Assembly (NCBI GenBank): GCA_023212695.1
Contig: JALCCG010000003.1
Span: 186,001 to 250,000 of the forward strand
DNA: 64,000 nucleotides
Direction: 5' to 3'
From: Sporisorium sorghi
Lineage: Eukaryota > Basidiomycota > Ustilaginomycetes > Ustilaginales > Ustilaginaceae
In this document: piece after piece, positions 28,210 to 36,254 of the stretch
Layout: each line of letters opens with the position of its first letter
Position numbering within the stretch: the first letter of the stretch is position 1
Position numbers and translations under genes: made by a program
The notes under the pieces: generated by a model
Database searches by the model: none
Told to the model about the DNA's origin: nothing
The model's input: only the letters and a program-made list of their open reading frames with translations

Positions 28210-29385
28210 TTATATGATCTTATATATAGCACCGGGTAATTGGGTAATCTGCTTTTTTATGATTAAAGATAACAGAACTGAATGCAAATGTCCAAAATCC
28301 CACTGGGTTCGCTCGATCATCTCATCCAGCGACCCGGGCCCCTGTTCGAGCATATGGTATATGTGTCGTTCATCATTTGTCAACCCGGCTTGTAAATCCG
28401 GCTGCGTCTGACGATGGGCCCGCCGCTCCTTATTGTATGTATCCGAAGCCTCTTTTGGCAACCAGGAATCATATTCTTCTATTATATCCCGGGCATCCGT
28501 GACCATCTTGGCCCCTTGCTTGATCAAATCCAGCGTCCCTCTGCTCTTAGATGAAGTAAGAGGTCCCGGAACGGAAAACACATCCCTTCCTGCCTCCAGC
28601 GCATAATCTGCCGTAATTAATGACCCGCTGCGAGCATCCGCCTCAACAACCACGGTACCCAGCGTTAATCCGGCGATAATCCGGTTTCTCTGCGGGAAAA
28701 ATCCTGGTAACGCCTTCGTTCCCGGCGGATATTCAGAAATGACAAGTCCCTTGGCCGCAATCTCTTCGTAAAGCGAACGGTTCTCCGGTGGATAGATGAC
28801 GTCAATGCCCGCTCCTAGAACCGCCACCGTCATTCCGCCGCTTCTCAATGCGGTTTCGTGGACAACGCTATCGATGCCTCTGGCCATACCGCTAACAACC
28901 ATTAATCCCGCCCTTGTCAGCTCTTCGGATAGCATCGATGCAATCTTGCGCCCATAGGCTGTCGGCATTCTTGTACCCACCATAGCGATCCCCGGTTTAG
29001 ACAGCAGACGATAATCACCCATGCAATACAATACCCACGGGGCCTGGGGTGAAGATTTCAATGACTCCGGATAAAAGTCATCAAGGGCTGTTATAATACG
29101 TATTTTTGAGCGGTTTGTCAAATTCCATACCTCAGCTTGATTCTGTCGAAATTCGCCGTCGCCAACATTCGACATGTCGCTGCGTTTTCTTTCGACGGTG
29201 AGTGGGAATTCCTTAGTCAATTTATTCGCTCTTTCGACAGATAACCCGCATGCTCTCCAATCGTTTGCATCGTAGGATAGCATCCCTTCATGCAGTTCCC
29301 CTCTAGTTATAATCCGGTTAATCGTCTTCCATCCAATGCCGTCACTTTCATGCAAGGCGACCAGCAGCACGCTTTCCAGCTTCAT
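28210..29385 (-). CDS. dprA: DprA (Smf), DNA-processing protein of transformation
   Basis: The 391-residue protein has a Rossmann-like DprA core (VVSGMARGIDSVVHETALRS, VLGAGIDVIYPPENRSLYEE, FPQRNRIIAGLTLGTVVVEA, SGSLITADYALEAGRDVFSV) and a short winged-helix-like C-terminus (YHMLEQGPGSLDEMIERTQW). DprA loads RecA on incoming single-stranded DNA. AAGGAGG precedes the ATG. ComM, at 33905, is another transformation-linked gene in this window. sucD lies upstream, separated by a terminator. Confidence 0.95.
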   Translation of the reverse strand: MKLESVLLVALHESDGIGWKTINRIITRGELHEGMLSYDANDWRACGLSVERANKLTKEFPLTVERKRSDMSNVGDGEFRQNQAEVWNLTNRSKIRIITALDDFYPESLKSSPQAPWVLYCMGDYRLLSKPGIAMVGTRMPTAYGRKIASMLSEELTRAGLMVVSGMARGIDSVVHETALRSGGMTVAVLGAGIDVIYPPENRSLYEEIAAKGLVISEYPPGTKALPGFFPQRNRIIAGLTLGTVVVEADARSGSLITADYALEAGRDVFSVPGPLTSSKSRGTLDLIKQGAKMVTDARDIIEEYDSWLPKEASDTYNKERRAHRQTQPDLQAGLTNDERHIYHMLEQGPGSLDEMIERTQWDFGHLHSVLLSLIIKKQITQLPGAIYKII

Positions 29386-29416
29386 TATGTGACCTCCTTA
29401 AAATATAAAATCGAAA

Positions 29417-29466
29417 ACAAAAAAGCAACCCTTCATTTCCTGTTCAGGAAATAAAAGGTTGCTTAC
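29417..29466 (-). terminator. Terminator of sucCD
   Basis: The arms AAGCAACC (29423-29430) and GGTTGCTT (29458-29465) pair, with a second inner stem around TTTCCTG/CAGGAAA. A T-run follows on the minus strand. It lies between sucD and dprA, so sucCD and dprA-topA are probably separate units. Confidence 0.9.
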
Positions 29467-29515
29467 CTTACATTATGAACACAGACTTAACCTGTTATCT
29501 GGAAAAAATCATGCC

Positions 29516-30445
29516 TTAGTGAGTCTTGCAAGACTCCAAAAGACCTTGCTCCTCAAGAACGCTAACCAGAGTTGAGCCCATTTCGGCAGGCGTTGGAGCT
29601 ACCTTGACACCACAAGCTTCAAGCACGGCAATTTTCTCCTTAGCCGTTCCTTTACCGCCAGAAATAATCGCGCCAGCATGGCCCATGCGTTTTCCTGGAG
29701 GCGCTGTGGCTCCACCGATGAAGCCAACAACAGGTTTGTTCATGTTCGCTTTGATCCATTCAGCCGCTTCTTCTTCAGCTGTACCACCGATCTCACCGAT
29801 CATAATTACCGCTTTGGTGTTAGGATCTTCATTAAACAGTCTCAAGACATCGATAAACTCAGTTCCTTTAACCGGGTCACCACCGATACCAACCGCTGAG
29901 GATTGTCCAATGCCGCGAGCGGTCAGCTGATGAACAGCTTCATAAGTCAGGGTACCACTGCGCGATACAACCCCTACATGTCCCGGCGTGTGGATGTAGC
30001 CCGGCATAATACCGATCTTACATTCGCCCGGTGTAATGACACCTGGACAGTTAGGTCCGATCAGACGAGTCTTCTTGCCTTCCAGATAGCGGGATACTTT
30101 CACCATATCGAGCACTGGAATACCTTCCGTGATACAGATAACCAGGTCCATCTCAGCATCAACAGCTTCCAGAATGGAATCTGCTGCAAAAGCTGGCGGT
30201 ACATAGATTACGCTTGCGGTCGCGCCAGTTTTGGCTTTGGCTTCCTCAACGGTGTTGTAAACCGGCAATTTGACGGTTTCACCGTTCTCCAGCGTGATTT
30301 CGACTTCAGTTCCACCTTTACCAGGTGAAGTTCCGCCGACCATCTGGGTACCGTAATCCAGGGCACCTTTTGCATGGAAAAGGGCCGTCTTGCCTGTAAT
30401 CCCTTGTGTGATAACTTTTGTATTTTTATCGATCAAAATACTCAC
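29516..30445 (-). CDS. sucD: SucD, succinyl-CoA synthetase alpha subunit
   Basis: The protein begins [20 protein letters not shown], with the CoA-binding Rossmann part, and contains [19 protein letters not shown], which carries the phospho-histidine. Together with SucC it converts succinyl-CoA to succinate with nucleotide triphosphate formation in the citric-acid cycle. The GTG at 30445 gives the usual N-terminus; the frame is open 16 codons further but that leader ([10 protein letters not shown]) is atypical. It follows sucC by 96 bases. Confidence 0.97.
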   Translation of the reverse strand: MSILIDKNTKVITQGITGKTALFHAKGALDYGTQMVGGTSPGKGGTEVEITLENGETVKLPVYNTVEEAKAKTGATASVIYVPPAFAADSILEAVDAEMDLVICITEGIPVLDMVKVSRYLEGKKTRLIGPNCPGVITPGECKIGIMPGYIHTPGHVGVVSRSGTLTYEAVHQLTARGIGQSSAVGIGGDPVKGTEFIDVLRLFNEDPNTKAVIMIGEIGGTAEEEAAEWIKANMNKPVVGFIGGATAPPGKRMGHAGAIISGGKGTAKEKIAVLEACGVKVAPTPAEMGSTLVSVLEEQGLLESCKTH

Positions 30446-30489
30446 GATTGATTCACATCCCCTATTGTTATTTGAAAATGAAAGCAACC

Positions 30490-30518
30490 GCACGGCAGAG
30501 CCCTAAAGCTCATCGTGC
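30490..30518 (-). other. Intercistronic hairpin between sucC and sucD
   Basis: Arms GCACG..GAGC and GCTC..CGTGC form an interrupted stem around TTTAGG in the sucC-sucD gap. There is no T-run, so it is more likely an mRNA processing or stability element than a terminator. Seen in sequence only; function is inferred. Confidence 0.45.
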
Positions 30519-30541
30519 CATGCCCCTTCAGGAATGAATTA

Positions 30542-31702
30542 TTACTGAACGAGGGAGACGATCTTCTGTGCTCCGTCGGCCATGGAATCAGCAGGCACGA
30601 TGTTCAGACCGGACTCAGCCAAAATTTGCTTGCCGAGGTCAACATTCGTTCCTTCCAAGCGGACAACAAGCGGACGAGTTAAGCCCAGCTGTTTCGCTGC
30701 TTCAACAACACCGGTAGCGATAACGTCGCAACGCATAATACCACCGAAAATGTTGACAAAGATTCCTTTTACTTGAGGATCGGACAAAATAATCTTGAAG
30801 GCTTCCGTTACCTTCTCCGTTGTTGCACCGCCCCCAACATCAAGGAAGTTAGCAGGGTCGCCGCCATAATACTTGATGATGTCCATAGTAGCCATCGCAA
30901 GACCGGCTCCGTTAACCATGCAGCCGATATTGCCATCAAGAGCTATGTAACTCAAGTCGTATTTGGATGCTTCGATTTCCTTCTCGTCTTCTTCGTCCAG
31001 GTCGCGCAGTTCAAGAATGTCCTTATGACGGAACAGCGCATTGGAGTCAAAATTGAGTTTGGCATCAAGAGCCATGACGTTTCCGTCACCTGTTACGACA
31101 AGCGGATTGATCTCAGCGATAGAGCAATCCTTCTCAACAAATGCCTTATACAGGGCCAGCATGAACTGAACGGCTTTACCAACCAGTTCATTCGGGATAT
31201 TAATGGAATACGCTAATTTCCGTGCTTGGAACGTTTGAAGTCCGATCGCTGGATCCACGACTTCTTTAAAAATCTTCTCAGGAGTTGCTGCTGCAACCTC
31301 TTCGATTTCAGTACCGCCTTCTTCAGACGCCATCAAGACGACACGGCCAGTAGCACGGTCAACTACAACACCGATATAATACTCTTTGCGAATATCGCAG
31401 CCCTCTTCAATGAGGAGACGCTTAACTTCCTTGCCTTCTGGACCCGTTTGGTGAGTCACCAACACCTTGCCCAGAATTTCTTCAGCATAAGCACGAACCT
31501 CATCCAGGTTCTTCGCCACTTTAACGCCGCCGGCTTTACCCCGGCCACCTGCGTGGATCTGTGCTTTGACAACGGTTACGGGACTGCCCAAAGACTGTGC
31601 AGCTTCCACTGCTTCTTCCACCGTAAACGCTACCTTGCCGTTCGGAACAGCTACTCCATATTGCTTCAGTACTTGTTTTCCTTGATATTCATGGATATTC
31701 AT
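30542..31702 (-). CDS. sucC: SucC, succinyl-CoA synthetase beta subunit
   Basis: The 386-residue protein has the N-terminal ATP-grasp fold ([40 protein letters not shown]) and the CoA-ligase C-terminal part ([40 protein letters not shown]). AGGAGG stands eight bases before the ATG. It is first in sucCD. A possible CcpA site lies about 120 bases upstream (31823-31836). Confidence 0.97.
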   Translation of the reverse strand: MNIHEYQGKQVLKQYGVAVPNGKVAFTVEEAVEAAQSLGSPVTVVKAQIHAGGRGKAGGVKVAKNLDEVRAYAEEILGKVLVTHQTGPEGKEVKRLLIEEGCDIRKEYYIGVVVDRATGRVVLMASEEGGTEIEEVAAATPEKIFKEVVDPAIGLQTFQARKLAYSINIPNELVGKAVQFMLALYKAFVEKDCSIAEINPLVVTGDGNVMALDAKLNFDSNALFRHKDILELRDLDEEDEKEIEASKYDLSYIALDGNIGCMVNGAGLAMATMDIIKYYGGDPANFLDVGGGATTEKVTEAFKIILSDPQVKGIFVNIFGGIMRCDVIATGVVEAAKQLGLTRPLVVRLEGTNVDLGKQILAESGLNIVPADSMADGAQKIVSLVQ

Positions 31703-31808
31703 TCTCGAATCCTCCTATCAACATGACTGGAACAAGGCTGGTTAACATGAGACTAATCTATGAAAGAAAGTTATTCTCGTGTCAACCTTTATATATTAAA
31801 CCCAAGCT

Positions 31809-31837
31809 ATTGTAACATGTTTTTAAAACGCTTACCT
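31809..31837 (-). promoter_or_regulatory. Possible sigma-A promoter before sucC
   Basis: On the minus strand a TACAAT -10 (31809-31814) lies 17 bases after AGGTAA (31832-31837), a weak -35. A second option closer to the gene is TTGACA (31780-31785) with CATAGA 17 bases on, good at -35 but poor at -10. Both lie 50-130 bases before sucC. Confidence 0.35.
31823..31836. promoter_or_regulatory. Candidate cre (CcpA) operator before sucC
   Basis: The plus strand reads TTAAAACGCTTACC, matching 12 of 14 positions of the consensus TGAAARCGYTTWCW. It overlaps the -35 side of the possible sucC promoter, a place where CcpA would repress. CcpA control of citric-acid cycle genes is established in Bacillus; its action here is inference. 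Confidence 0.5.
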
Positions 31838-31921
31838 TAAAAAGTTCACCGTTTATCCACTCTATTTAGCATGGGTTTGATTCCTTCCAGATATAAATTG
31901 GAAAAGTATGTAAAATAAAAT

Positions 31922-32032
31922 CTACTTTTTCTTCACATAGTGCAGTAATCCGACAATCCCTAAAACCACGACGGCAACTCCGATGAATCCCGCAACGAGC
32001 GTAATGATGATATTCCCCCATAATATTGTCAT
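31922..32032 (-). CDS. Small 36-residue membrane protein, unknown function
   Basis: ATG at 32032 to TAG at 31922 encodes MTILWGNIIITLVAGFIGVA followed by VVVLGIVGLLHYVKKK. It is one long membrane helix with a positively charged KKK end, so the C-terminus is probably cytoplasmic. A GGGGAGGGG ribosome site is five bases upstream and an extended -10 promoter (32076-32103) lies before it, which together make a real gene likely. I do not recognise the family. Another frame across the same DNA (31866-32048) lacks these signals. Confidence 0.6.
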   Translation of the reverse strand: MTILWGNIIITLVAGFIGVAVVVLGIVGLLHYVKKK

Positions 32033-32075
32033 TTCGTCCCCTCCCCAACCTATTTTAATTAGCATATACTGTAAT

Positions 32076-32103
32076 ATTATACCATTAAATCCCTTATTCA
32101 ATA
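32076..32103 (-). promoter_or_regulatory. Sigma-A promoter of the 36-residue membrane gene
   Basis: The minus strand shows TATTGA (32098-32103), 16 bases, then TATAAT (32076-32081) with an extended TGG just before it. The start of transcription would lie about 35 bases before the ATG at 32032. Confidence 0.6.
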
Positions 32104-32496
32104 TACTAAACTATGGCATAAATTAAAACTTTTTATCCTTTTTATGCTATTCACTAGAATGGTACTGGTTTATTTTCTCATCGTGATGTCGTATTATTTT
32201 CCTACAATATTAGGGTCGTTCTGCATCAGCATGATGAGTTTGTGGATATCAGCTGGCAGGCGGATGGTATTAGCAAAATGGACGATCGCTTGTTAAAAAA
32301 TGACCGGCCGACACCTGTCGATTACCGAAAGACTCACTGGCTCCGGAAATAACAGGTGTGCGGCCTGCCGCATTAACCTTTAATGGAGCCATTCAAGGCT
32401 CCTTTTAATCCTACCGAGGATGTAAATCCACATCCCTTTTTCAAATGATCTTTACCTGTATTCAGATAAATCGTAGTAAATTTTACCCACTTTTGA
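32104..32496. other. Accessory spacer with two hairpins; no confident gene
   Basis: The region contains hairpins GGAGCC-ATTCAA-GGCTCC followed by TTTT (32383-32404) and GGATGT-AAATCC-ACATCC followed by CTTTTT (near 32418-32440), both oriented to stop plus-strand transcription. Short open stretches without ribosome sites occur, for example a 46-codon hydrophobic frame starting near 32159, but none can be supported. It may be remains of a lost gene. Confidence 0.4.
32425..32439 (+). repeat. 15-bp direct repeat, left copy
   Basis: AATCCACATCCCTTT occurs here and again at 32813-32827, flanking the small gene at 32529-32759. The copies are 388 bases apart. No transposase is nearby. Confidence 0.6.
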
Positions 32497-32502
32497 TATA
32501 CT
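32497..32502 (+). promoter_or_regulatory. Possible extended -10 promoter of the small LSm-like gene
   Basis: TGATATACT is an extended -10 element (TATACT at 32497-32502). No good -35 stands 17 bases upstream. The start point would be about 20 bases before the GTG at 32529. Confidence 0.35.
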
Positions 32503-32528
32503 GAAATCATTACTTTAGTCATAGGTGC

Positions 32529-32759
32529 GTGATCAATCAAATGTGGGAAAAAGAACTGAAGATAGCCATACAGAAGAAGCAAAGCGTGACGATATATCTT
32601 ATCGATGGCGCAGTATTACAAGGCATCCCTGATGCTTGTACAGATTGCTTAAAGATGCGGAGCGTTTATGGACCCGTTTGGGTACCATTAGAGGAAATAA
32701 AGCATGTGAGTCGATTAATACGACTAGACGCAAAAAAGAACCTGCTGGCATATAGCTAG
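32529..32759 (+). CDS. Small LSm-like/beta-barrel protein, unknown function
   Basis: The 76-residue protein has a short helix then beta-rich sequence (QSVTIYLIDGAVLQGIPDAC, then VWVPLEEIKHVSRLIRLD). The pattern 'bind-strand, G, strand, ...PLEEIKHV' resembles Sm/Hfq-like small barrels and the two other small proteins at 53514 and 53899. The start is GTG at 32529 after ATAGGTG, or ATG at 32541. It is the only plus-strand gene in the first 50 kb and is flanked by a 15-bp direct repeat. Function unknown; RNA binding or surface-protein assembly are only guesses. Confidence 0.7.
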   Translation: MINQMWEKELKIAIQKKQSVTIYLIDGAVLQGIPDACTDCLKMRSVYGPVWVPLEEIKHVSRLIRLDAKKNLLAYS

Positions 32760-32769
32760 TAGGTTCTTT
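32735..32769 (-). terminator. Hairpin overlapping the end of the small LSm-like gene
   Basis: AAAGAACCTGCT (32735-32746) pairs with AGTAGGTTCTTT (32758-32769) with one mismatch. The T-run lies on the minus-strand side; the plus side has no clear T-run. It covers the last codons and the stop of the gene at 32529. It may work in both directions. Confidence 0.6.
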
Positions 32770-32812
32770 GCTTAAAGAACTGAAAATCCCATGGGATGAA
32801 CAACCAAAAATG

Positions 32813-32827
32813 AATCCACATCCCTTT
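32813..32827 (+). repeat. 15-bp direct repeat, right copy
   Basis: Second copy of AATCCACATCCCTTT (first at 32425-32439). The rest of 32770-33069 is AT-rich spacer with one further hairpin (32911-32947) and no supported gene. Confidence 0.6.
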
Positions 32828-32910
32828 CCTTTTTATGAGCCTTTAAAAGCCGGAAACAAGTGGCCCATATCTCGACAATTGTGCAAGGTTTGACAAATGA
32901 AAAAGCGAGA

Positions 32911-32947
32911 AAAGGCACGCCGCACTCATGCAGCCGTGCGTGTCTTT
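32911..32947 (-). terminator. Terminator after the VOC gene
   Basis: AAAGGCACGC (32911-32920) pairs with GCGTGTCTTT (32938-32947) with one mismatch. The minus strand continues CTCGCTTTTT. It would end the comM-GNAT-VOC unit about 120 bases after the VOC stop. Confidence 0.65.
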
Positions 32948-33069
32948 CTCCCCTTTTTCATGCTTACATTCTATTACGAGAAAAACCGTCATGTGGTGCT
33001 CAAGTTTGATTTGAATTGCTGTCGGGTTAAAACTCCTTTACCTTCTTTTGCATAAACGGTGAGTTTCCA

Positions 33070-33426
33070 TTAGTATTGGCAGACTTCCAGACAGTTGTCA
33101 TCCAGATCATAGAAGGTAAAGTAGGTTGCGCCGTATTCCAGAATGGTATCGACGCGTACGCCATGGTCCTTCAGGTGTTGATAAGCCTCCTCGGCATTGG
33201 AGACAAAAAAATTAAACATAGCGTGACGGGGCTCAAAATACTTACCCTCTTCTGTAGAGAACAGGGTGAGGGATGTCTGCCCGAACAGGATACATTGGTA
33301 TTCACCTTGCTCGCTCTCCCAACCGACTCGGCCTCCCAAAACATTTGTGTACCACTCCTTTGCAGCTTTCATATTCCGGGTGGGTACAAAGACAGTGTCA
33401 ATATGCTGAAAAATAGAAGTAGTCAT
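33070..33426 (-). CDS. VOC/glyoxalase-fold protein
   Basis: This 118-residue protein has the two beta-alpha-beta-beta-beta halves of the vicinal-oxygen-chelate fold: IFQHIDTVFVPTRNMKAAKE WY, then FEPRHAMFNFFVSNAEEAYQ, ending DLDDNCLEVCQY. Candidate metal ligands are His near residue 8, His near residue 68 and the final Glu of CLEV. Members include glyoxalases, dioxygenases and fosfomycin-type resistance proteins; the substrate cannot be told from sequence. It overlaps the GNAT gene by four bases. Confidence 0.85.
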   Translation of the reverse strand: MTTSIFQHIDTVFVPTRNMKAAKEWYTNVLGGRVGWESEQGEYQCILFGQTSLTLFSTEEGKYFEPRHAMFNFFVSNAEEAYQHLKDHGVRVDTILEYGATYFTFYDLDDNCLEVCQY

Positions 33427-33878
33427 GGTATCACTCCTTGGTTGTATTTGCTGCTGCTCCAGATCAAGACCTGTTCTTTCTGCCCCGTGTCGCTGTCCAC
33501 CGAAACATCAAGAACTTCAAAACCGTTTTTTATATAGAAGCGGAATGCCCTCTGGTTCTCCTCATACACCCGGAGCTTCAAAACATCTCTAAGGTTCATG
33601 GCGCAGTGAAGAAGTGCTTTTCCGTATCCCTGATTTTGTTGGCCTGTGTTAACAAATAATGCGGCAAGATCATTTTCAACCATGGAGACGAACCCTTGGA
33701 TGCGTCCTGCGTCTTCAAGCAAGTAGGTTTCTGACATCGGGAGATAGACATTCCGCATTTCCGCTTGCCGGGACTCCCAATATTCGGCTGGGACAAAATG
33801 ATGGGCTTCCTTGGATGCATCAAGCCAGATTTTGATGAGATCATCCATATCAGCAGGGGCCATCGGTCTGACTTCCAT
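33423..33878 (-). CDS. GNAT-family N-acetyltransferase
   Basis: The 151-residue protein shows the GNAT fold: N-terminal helix pair (MEVRPMAPADMDDLIKIWLD), the acetyl-CoA loop QNQGYGKALLHCAMN and the late NQRAFRFYIKNGFEVLD block. It resembles the YjaB-type subfamily, whose substrates are mostly unknown. It follows comM by 26 bases and overlaps the VOC gene by four, so the three probably form one transcript. Confidence 0.87.
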   Translation of the reverse strand: MEVRPMAPADMDDLIKIWLDASKEAHHFVPAEYWESRQAEMRNVYLPMSETYLLEDAGRIQGFVSMVENDLAALFVNTGQQNQGYGKALLHCAMNLRDVLKLRVYEENQRAFRFYIKNGFEVLDVSVDSDTGQKEQVLIWSSSKYNQGVIP

Positions 33879-33904
33879 TATGTATTCACTCCAATCGCTG
33901 TCAT

Positions 33905-35503
33905 TTAGCGGGATGTTTCTTCGGTCGGGATATGCTGTCGATCCAGCTGCCGGTATTGAATCGCTTCAGCAACGTGACGGCTATGAATCTCTCGGGATGC
34001 TTCCAAGTCTGCAATGGTTCTAGCCAGCTTCAGAATCCTGTCATAGGCGCGCATGCTCAGACCAAGTGTGTCGATTGTCGCTTGCAGAAGTTCTGCCGAG
34101 TCCTTGTCCAGCAGCACATGTTTCCTCAGGAAGCTTCCAAAGAGTTCACTGTTCCAGCAAAATGGAAGCCTGTGGTAGCGCTCTAACTGAATGGCTTGCG
34201 CCGCGTAGACTTGATCCCGCATTTGCTGTGAGGATATAGGCGTGGAGCTTCCCGGCCATTCCTTAGGCCTGGGCACGTCCACCTGCAGGTCGATTCGGTC
34301 CATTAAGGGACCCGAGATCTTAGCGCGGTATTGAGCAATTCGAGTAACGCTGCAAGTGCATCGCTGATGGGGATGATCGCTGCCGTAATAACCGCACGGA
34401 CAAGGGTTCATCGAACAAGCCAGCATGAAATGCGCCGGGAAGGTAAATACCGCCCGTGCCCGGCTGATGGTTACTTCGCGGTCCTCCAGGGGCTGGCGCA
34501 GCACCTCAAGCACATGCCTGGAGAACTCAGGGAGTTCATCAAGGAACAGAATGCCCTTGTGGGCCAGGCTGACCTCCCCCGGCTTCGGAATGGTTCCGCC
34601 TCCGATGAGCCCGCGGGCCGAGATGGTATGATGCGGAGACCTGAAGGGGCGTTTGGTCATCAAGCCGTCGGACGGTTTTAATTTGCCGGCAGCGCTGAAT
34701 ACTTTCGTAGTTGTCAACGCTTCTTGGTCTGCCAGCGGCGGAAGGATGGTGGGAAGACGCTTCATGAGCATCGTTTTTCCGGTACCGGGAGGGCCGATAA
34801 GCAAGATGTTGTGCATCCCGGCAGCAGCAATCGTGAGGGCCCGCTTGATATGCTGCTGTCCGATCACATCTTTATAATCTTCAAGCTGTGTATCCTGCGG
34901 GCTTTCATGTTGTGTTCCAACAGACTGCGATGATTTATCATAGCGGAGCTTTGCCAGCGAAACCGCAGCCATTAAATTTCCCATGGCTCCATTGGGATCA
35001 TTCCCATCCTGAACGAGCTCTTTCAGGTGCTGCAGCCCGTAAACCTCGATTCCCCCAATTAATGCTGCTTCAGGAGCATTCTCGAGCGGCAGGACAACCC
35101 CGGTAAAACCCTCTTTCTTGGCTTGCTCCACCATGGGCAGAACACCCGTTACGGGTCTGAGCGCACCATCCAGTGCAAGTTCGCCAACGATTAGCATTCG
35201 TCCTGCATCCGTAAAGGTCCATTGCTCGCTTGTCAGCAATATGCCAACAGCGATCGCCAGATCGAAGGAGGATCCCACCTTGCGAAGATCTGCCGGGGCG
35301 AGATTGATGGTTACCCGTTTAAGCGGGTAGGTAAATCCGCAGTTTTTGATCGCTGCCCGTACCCGCTCCACGGATTCCCGGATAGAGGAATCGGGCAGCC
35401 CGATAATGGCGGTTTGCGGCAGACCATTGGCAAGGTCCACCTCTACCTGAATGACAACGCCATCAATGCCGTGCAAGCACGCGCTATGAAGTTTTCCATA
35501 CAT
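33905..35503 (-). CDS. comM: ComM/YifB-type Mg-chelatase-like AAA ATPase
   Basis: The 532-residue protein has an N-terminal Lon-protease-like fold (MYGKLHSACLHGIDGVVIQV), a central AAA module with Walker A LIGPPGTGKTMLMKRLP and Walker B GILFLDELPEF, zinc-type cysteines in CSMNPCPCGYYGSDHPHQRC and a C-terminal Mg-chelatase domain. ComM helicases drive branch migration during transformation in Gram-negative bacteria; the role in Bacillales is less studied. The ribosome site GAGGTGC sits inside a long hairpin and seven T precede the ATG (see 35504-35580). Confidence 0.92.
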   Translation of the reverse strand: MYGKLHSACLHGIDGVVIQVEVDLANGLPQTAIIGLPDSSIRESVERVRAAIKNCGFTYPLKRVTINLAPADLRKVGSSFDLAIAVGILLTSEQWTFTDAGRMLIVGELALDGALRPVTGVLPMVEQAKKEGFTGVVLPLENAPEAALIGGIEVYGLQHLKELVQDGNDPNGAMGNLMAAVSLAKLRYDKSSQSVGTQHESPQDTQLEDYKDVIGQQHIKRALTIAAAGMHNILLIGPPGTGKTMLMKRLPTILPPLADQEALTTTKVFSAAGKLKPSDGLMTKRPFRSPHHTISARGLIGGGTIPKPGEVSLAHKGILFLDELPEFSRHVLEVLRQPLEDREVTISRARAVFTFPAHFMLACSMNPCPCGYYGSDHPHQRCTCSVTRIAQYRAKISGPLMDRIDLQVDVPRPKEWPGSSTPISSQQMRDQVYAAQAIQLERYHRLPFCWNSELFGSFLRKHVLLDKDSAELLQATIDTLGLSMRAYDRILKLARTIADLEASREIHSRHVAEAIQYRQLDRQHIPTEETSR

Positions 35504-35580
35504 AAAAAAAGCACCTCTTTTTCAGATATCAGTGGATTGTATTCGTAATAGAACATCCGTGATTTCGAAAAAGGTGCTTC
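35504..35580 (-). promoter_or_regulatory. Leader hairpin of comM that hides its ribosome site
   Basis: Arms 35509-35523 and 35567-35579 pair (AAGCACC...GGTGCTT, with a two-base bulge and a TTTTTC/GAAAAA extension); the 43-base loop holds further partial pairing. On the minus strand the near arm contains GAGGTGC and is followed by seven T then ATG. The structure could act as a terminator/attenuator or block translation. Seen in sequence; the regulatory role is inference. Confidence 0.55.
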
Positions 35581-35592
35581 CTCATTTCGCTG

Positions 35593-35736
35593 GTGATTAT
35601 AGTCCGTATTGTAAAAGCTTATCCAGCTTATGTCAATTCATATGCGTTCATAAAAGGGAATCTGAACTGGGATGAATCTGTAACCATGCGCCATCAAATG
35701 ACAGAGATTCTTGGGAAAAAGACGGAATATGGCTAG
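35593..35736 (+). pseudogene. Possible gene remnant upstream of comM
   Basis: A 47-codon plus-strand frame, GTG at 35593 to TAG at 35736, reads VIIVRIVKAYPAYVNSYAFI and then KGNLNWDESVTMRHQMTEIL. The KAYPAYxxxY wording recalls the C-terminal part of FAD-dependent amine-oxidase-like proteins, but the match is weak. There is no ribosome site or upstream gene body. It may be a decayed fragment or a chance frame. The remaining DNA to 35870 shows nothing. Confidence 0.25.
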
Positions 35737-35870
35737 TACACTTAAGATTATGCGTTTGTAATTAGAAGACTAAGTACATATATACGAACAAAATGTAACT
35801 GTAGAGTCAGCTAACGCTCCGTCACCTTCTTTTTTAATTCGTGTTATGCGGGGTAGCATTCACTTTCATT

Positions 35871-36254
35871 CTAAAAAGCATTCTCGATATGCTCCATCGA
35901 GACAGCCGACAGATCAGCGCCAAGAATTATCGAGATGACATCGAAGCGAATCGACCGTTCATGGTAACGCTTATGATGAACATACTGCTGTGCCGTATTC
36001 CGAACCTGTATCATTTTGCGGGCATTGACGGATTCCGAAGGCGTTCCGAAGCTTGTCGTCCCGCTCCGGCTTCTTACTTCAATGATCACGAGGGTCGCCC
36101 CGATCTCGGCAACGATATCCAGTTCTCCAAAGCGGCAGCGCCAATTGCGGTCCAGTATGCGGTAACCTTTCTCAACCAAGGCTGCTGCCGCCAATTCCTC
36201 AGCAGCCGCACCTTTTTGCTTGCGGCTGTCTTTCTTCCCGAATCGAGAGGGCAT
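35871..36254 (-). CDS. yraN: YraN, UPF0102 nuclease-fold protein
   Basis: The 127-residue protein has the UPF0102 blocks KGAAAEELAAAALVEKGYRI, RNWRCRFGELDIVAEIGATL and VIIEVRSRSG, with the E-GELD-IEVR pattern of a Holliday-junction-resolvase-like nuclease fold. Catalytic activity in the family is unproven. The ATG shares one base with the stop of the preceding FlhB-like gene (TAATG), so the two are coupled. Confidence 0.92.
   Translation of the reverse strand: MPSRFGKKDSRKQKGAAAEELAAAALVEKGYRILDRNWRCRFGELDIVAEIGATLVIIEVRSRSGTTSFGTPSESVNARKMIQVRNTAQQYVHHKRYHERSIRFDVISIILGADLSAVSMEHIENAF

Noticed and set aside
31866..32048. 60-codon minus-strand frame over the small membrane gene
   Set aside because: The 36-codon frame in the same DNA has the ribosome site and membrane-helix pattern; this one is a shifted shadow.
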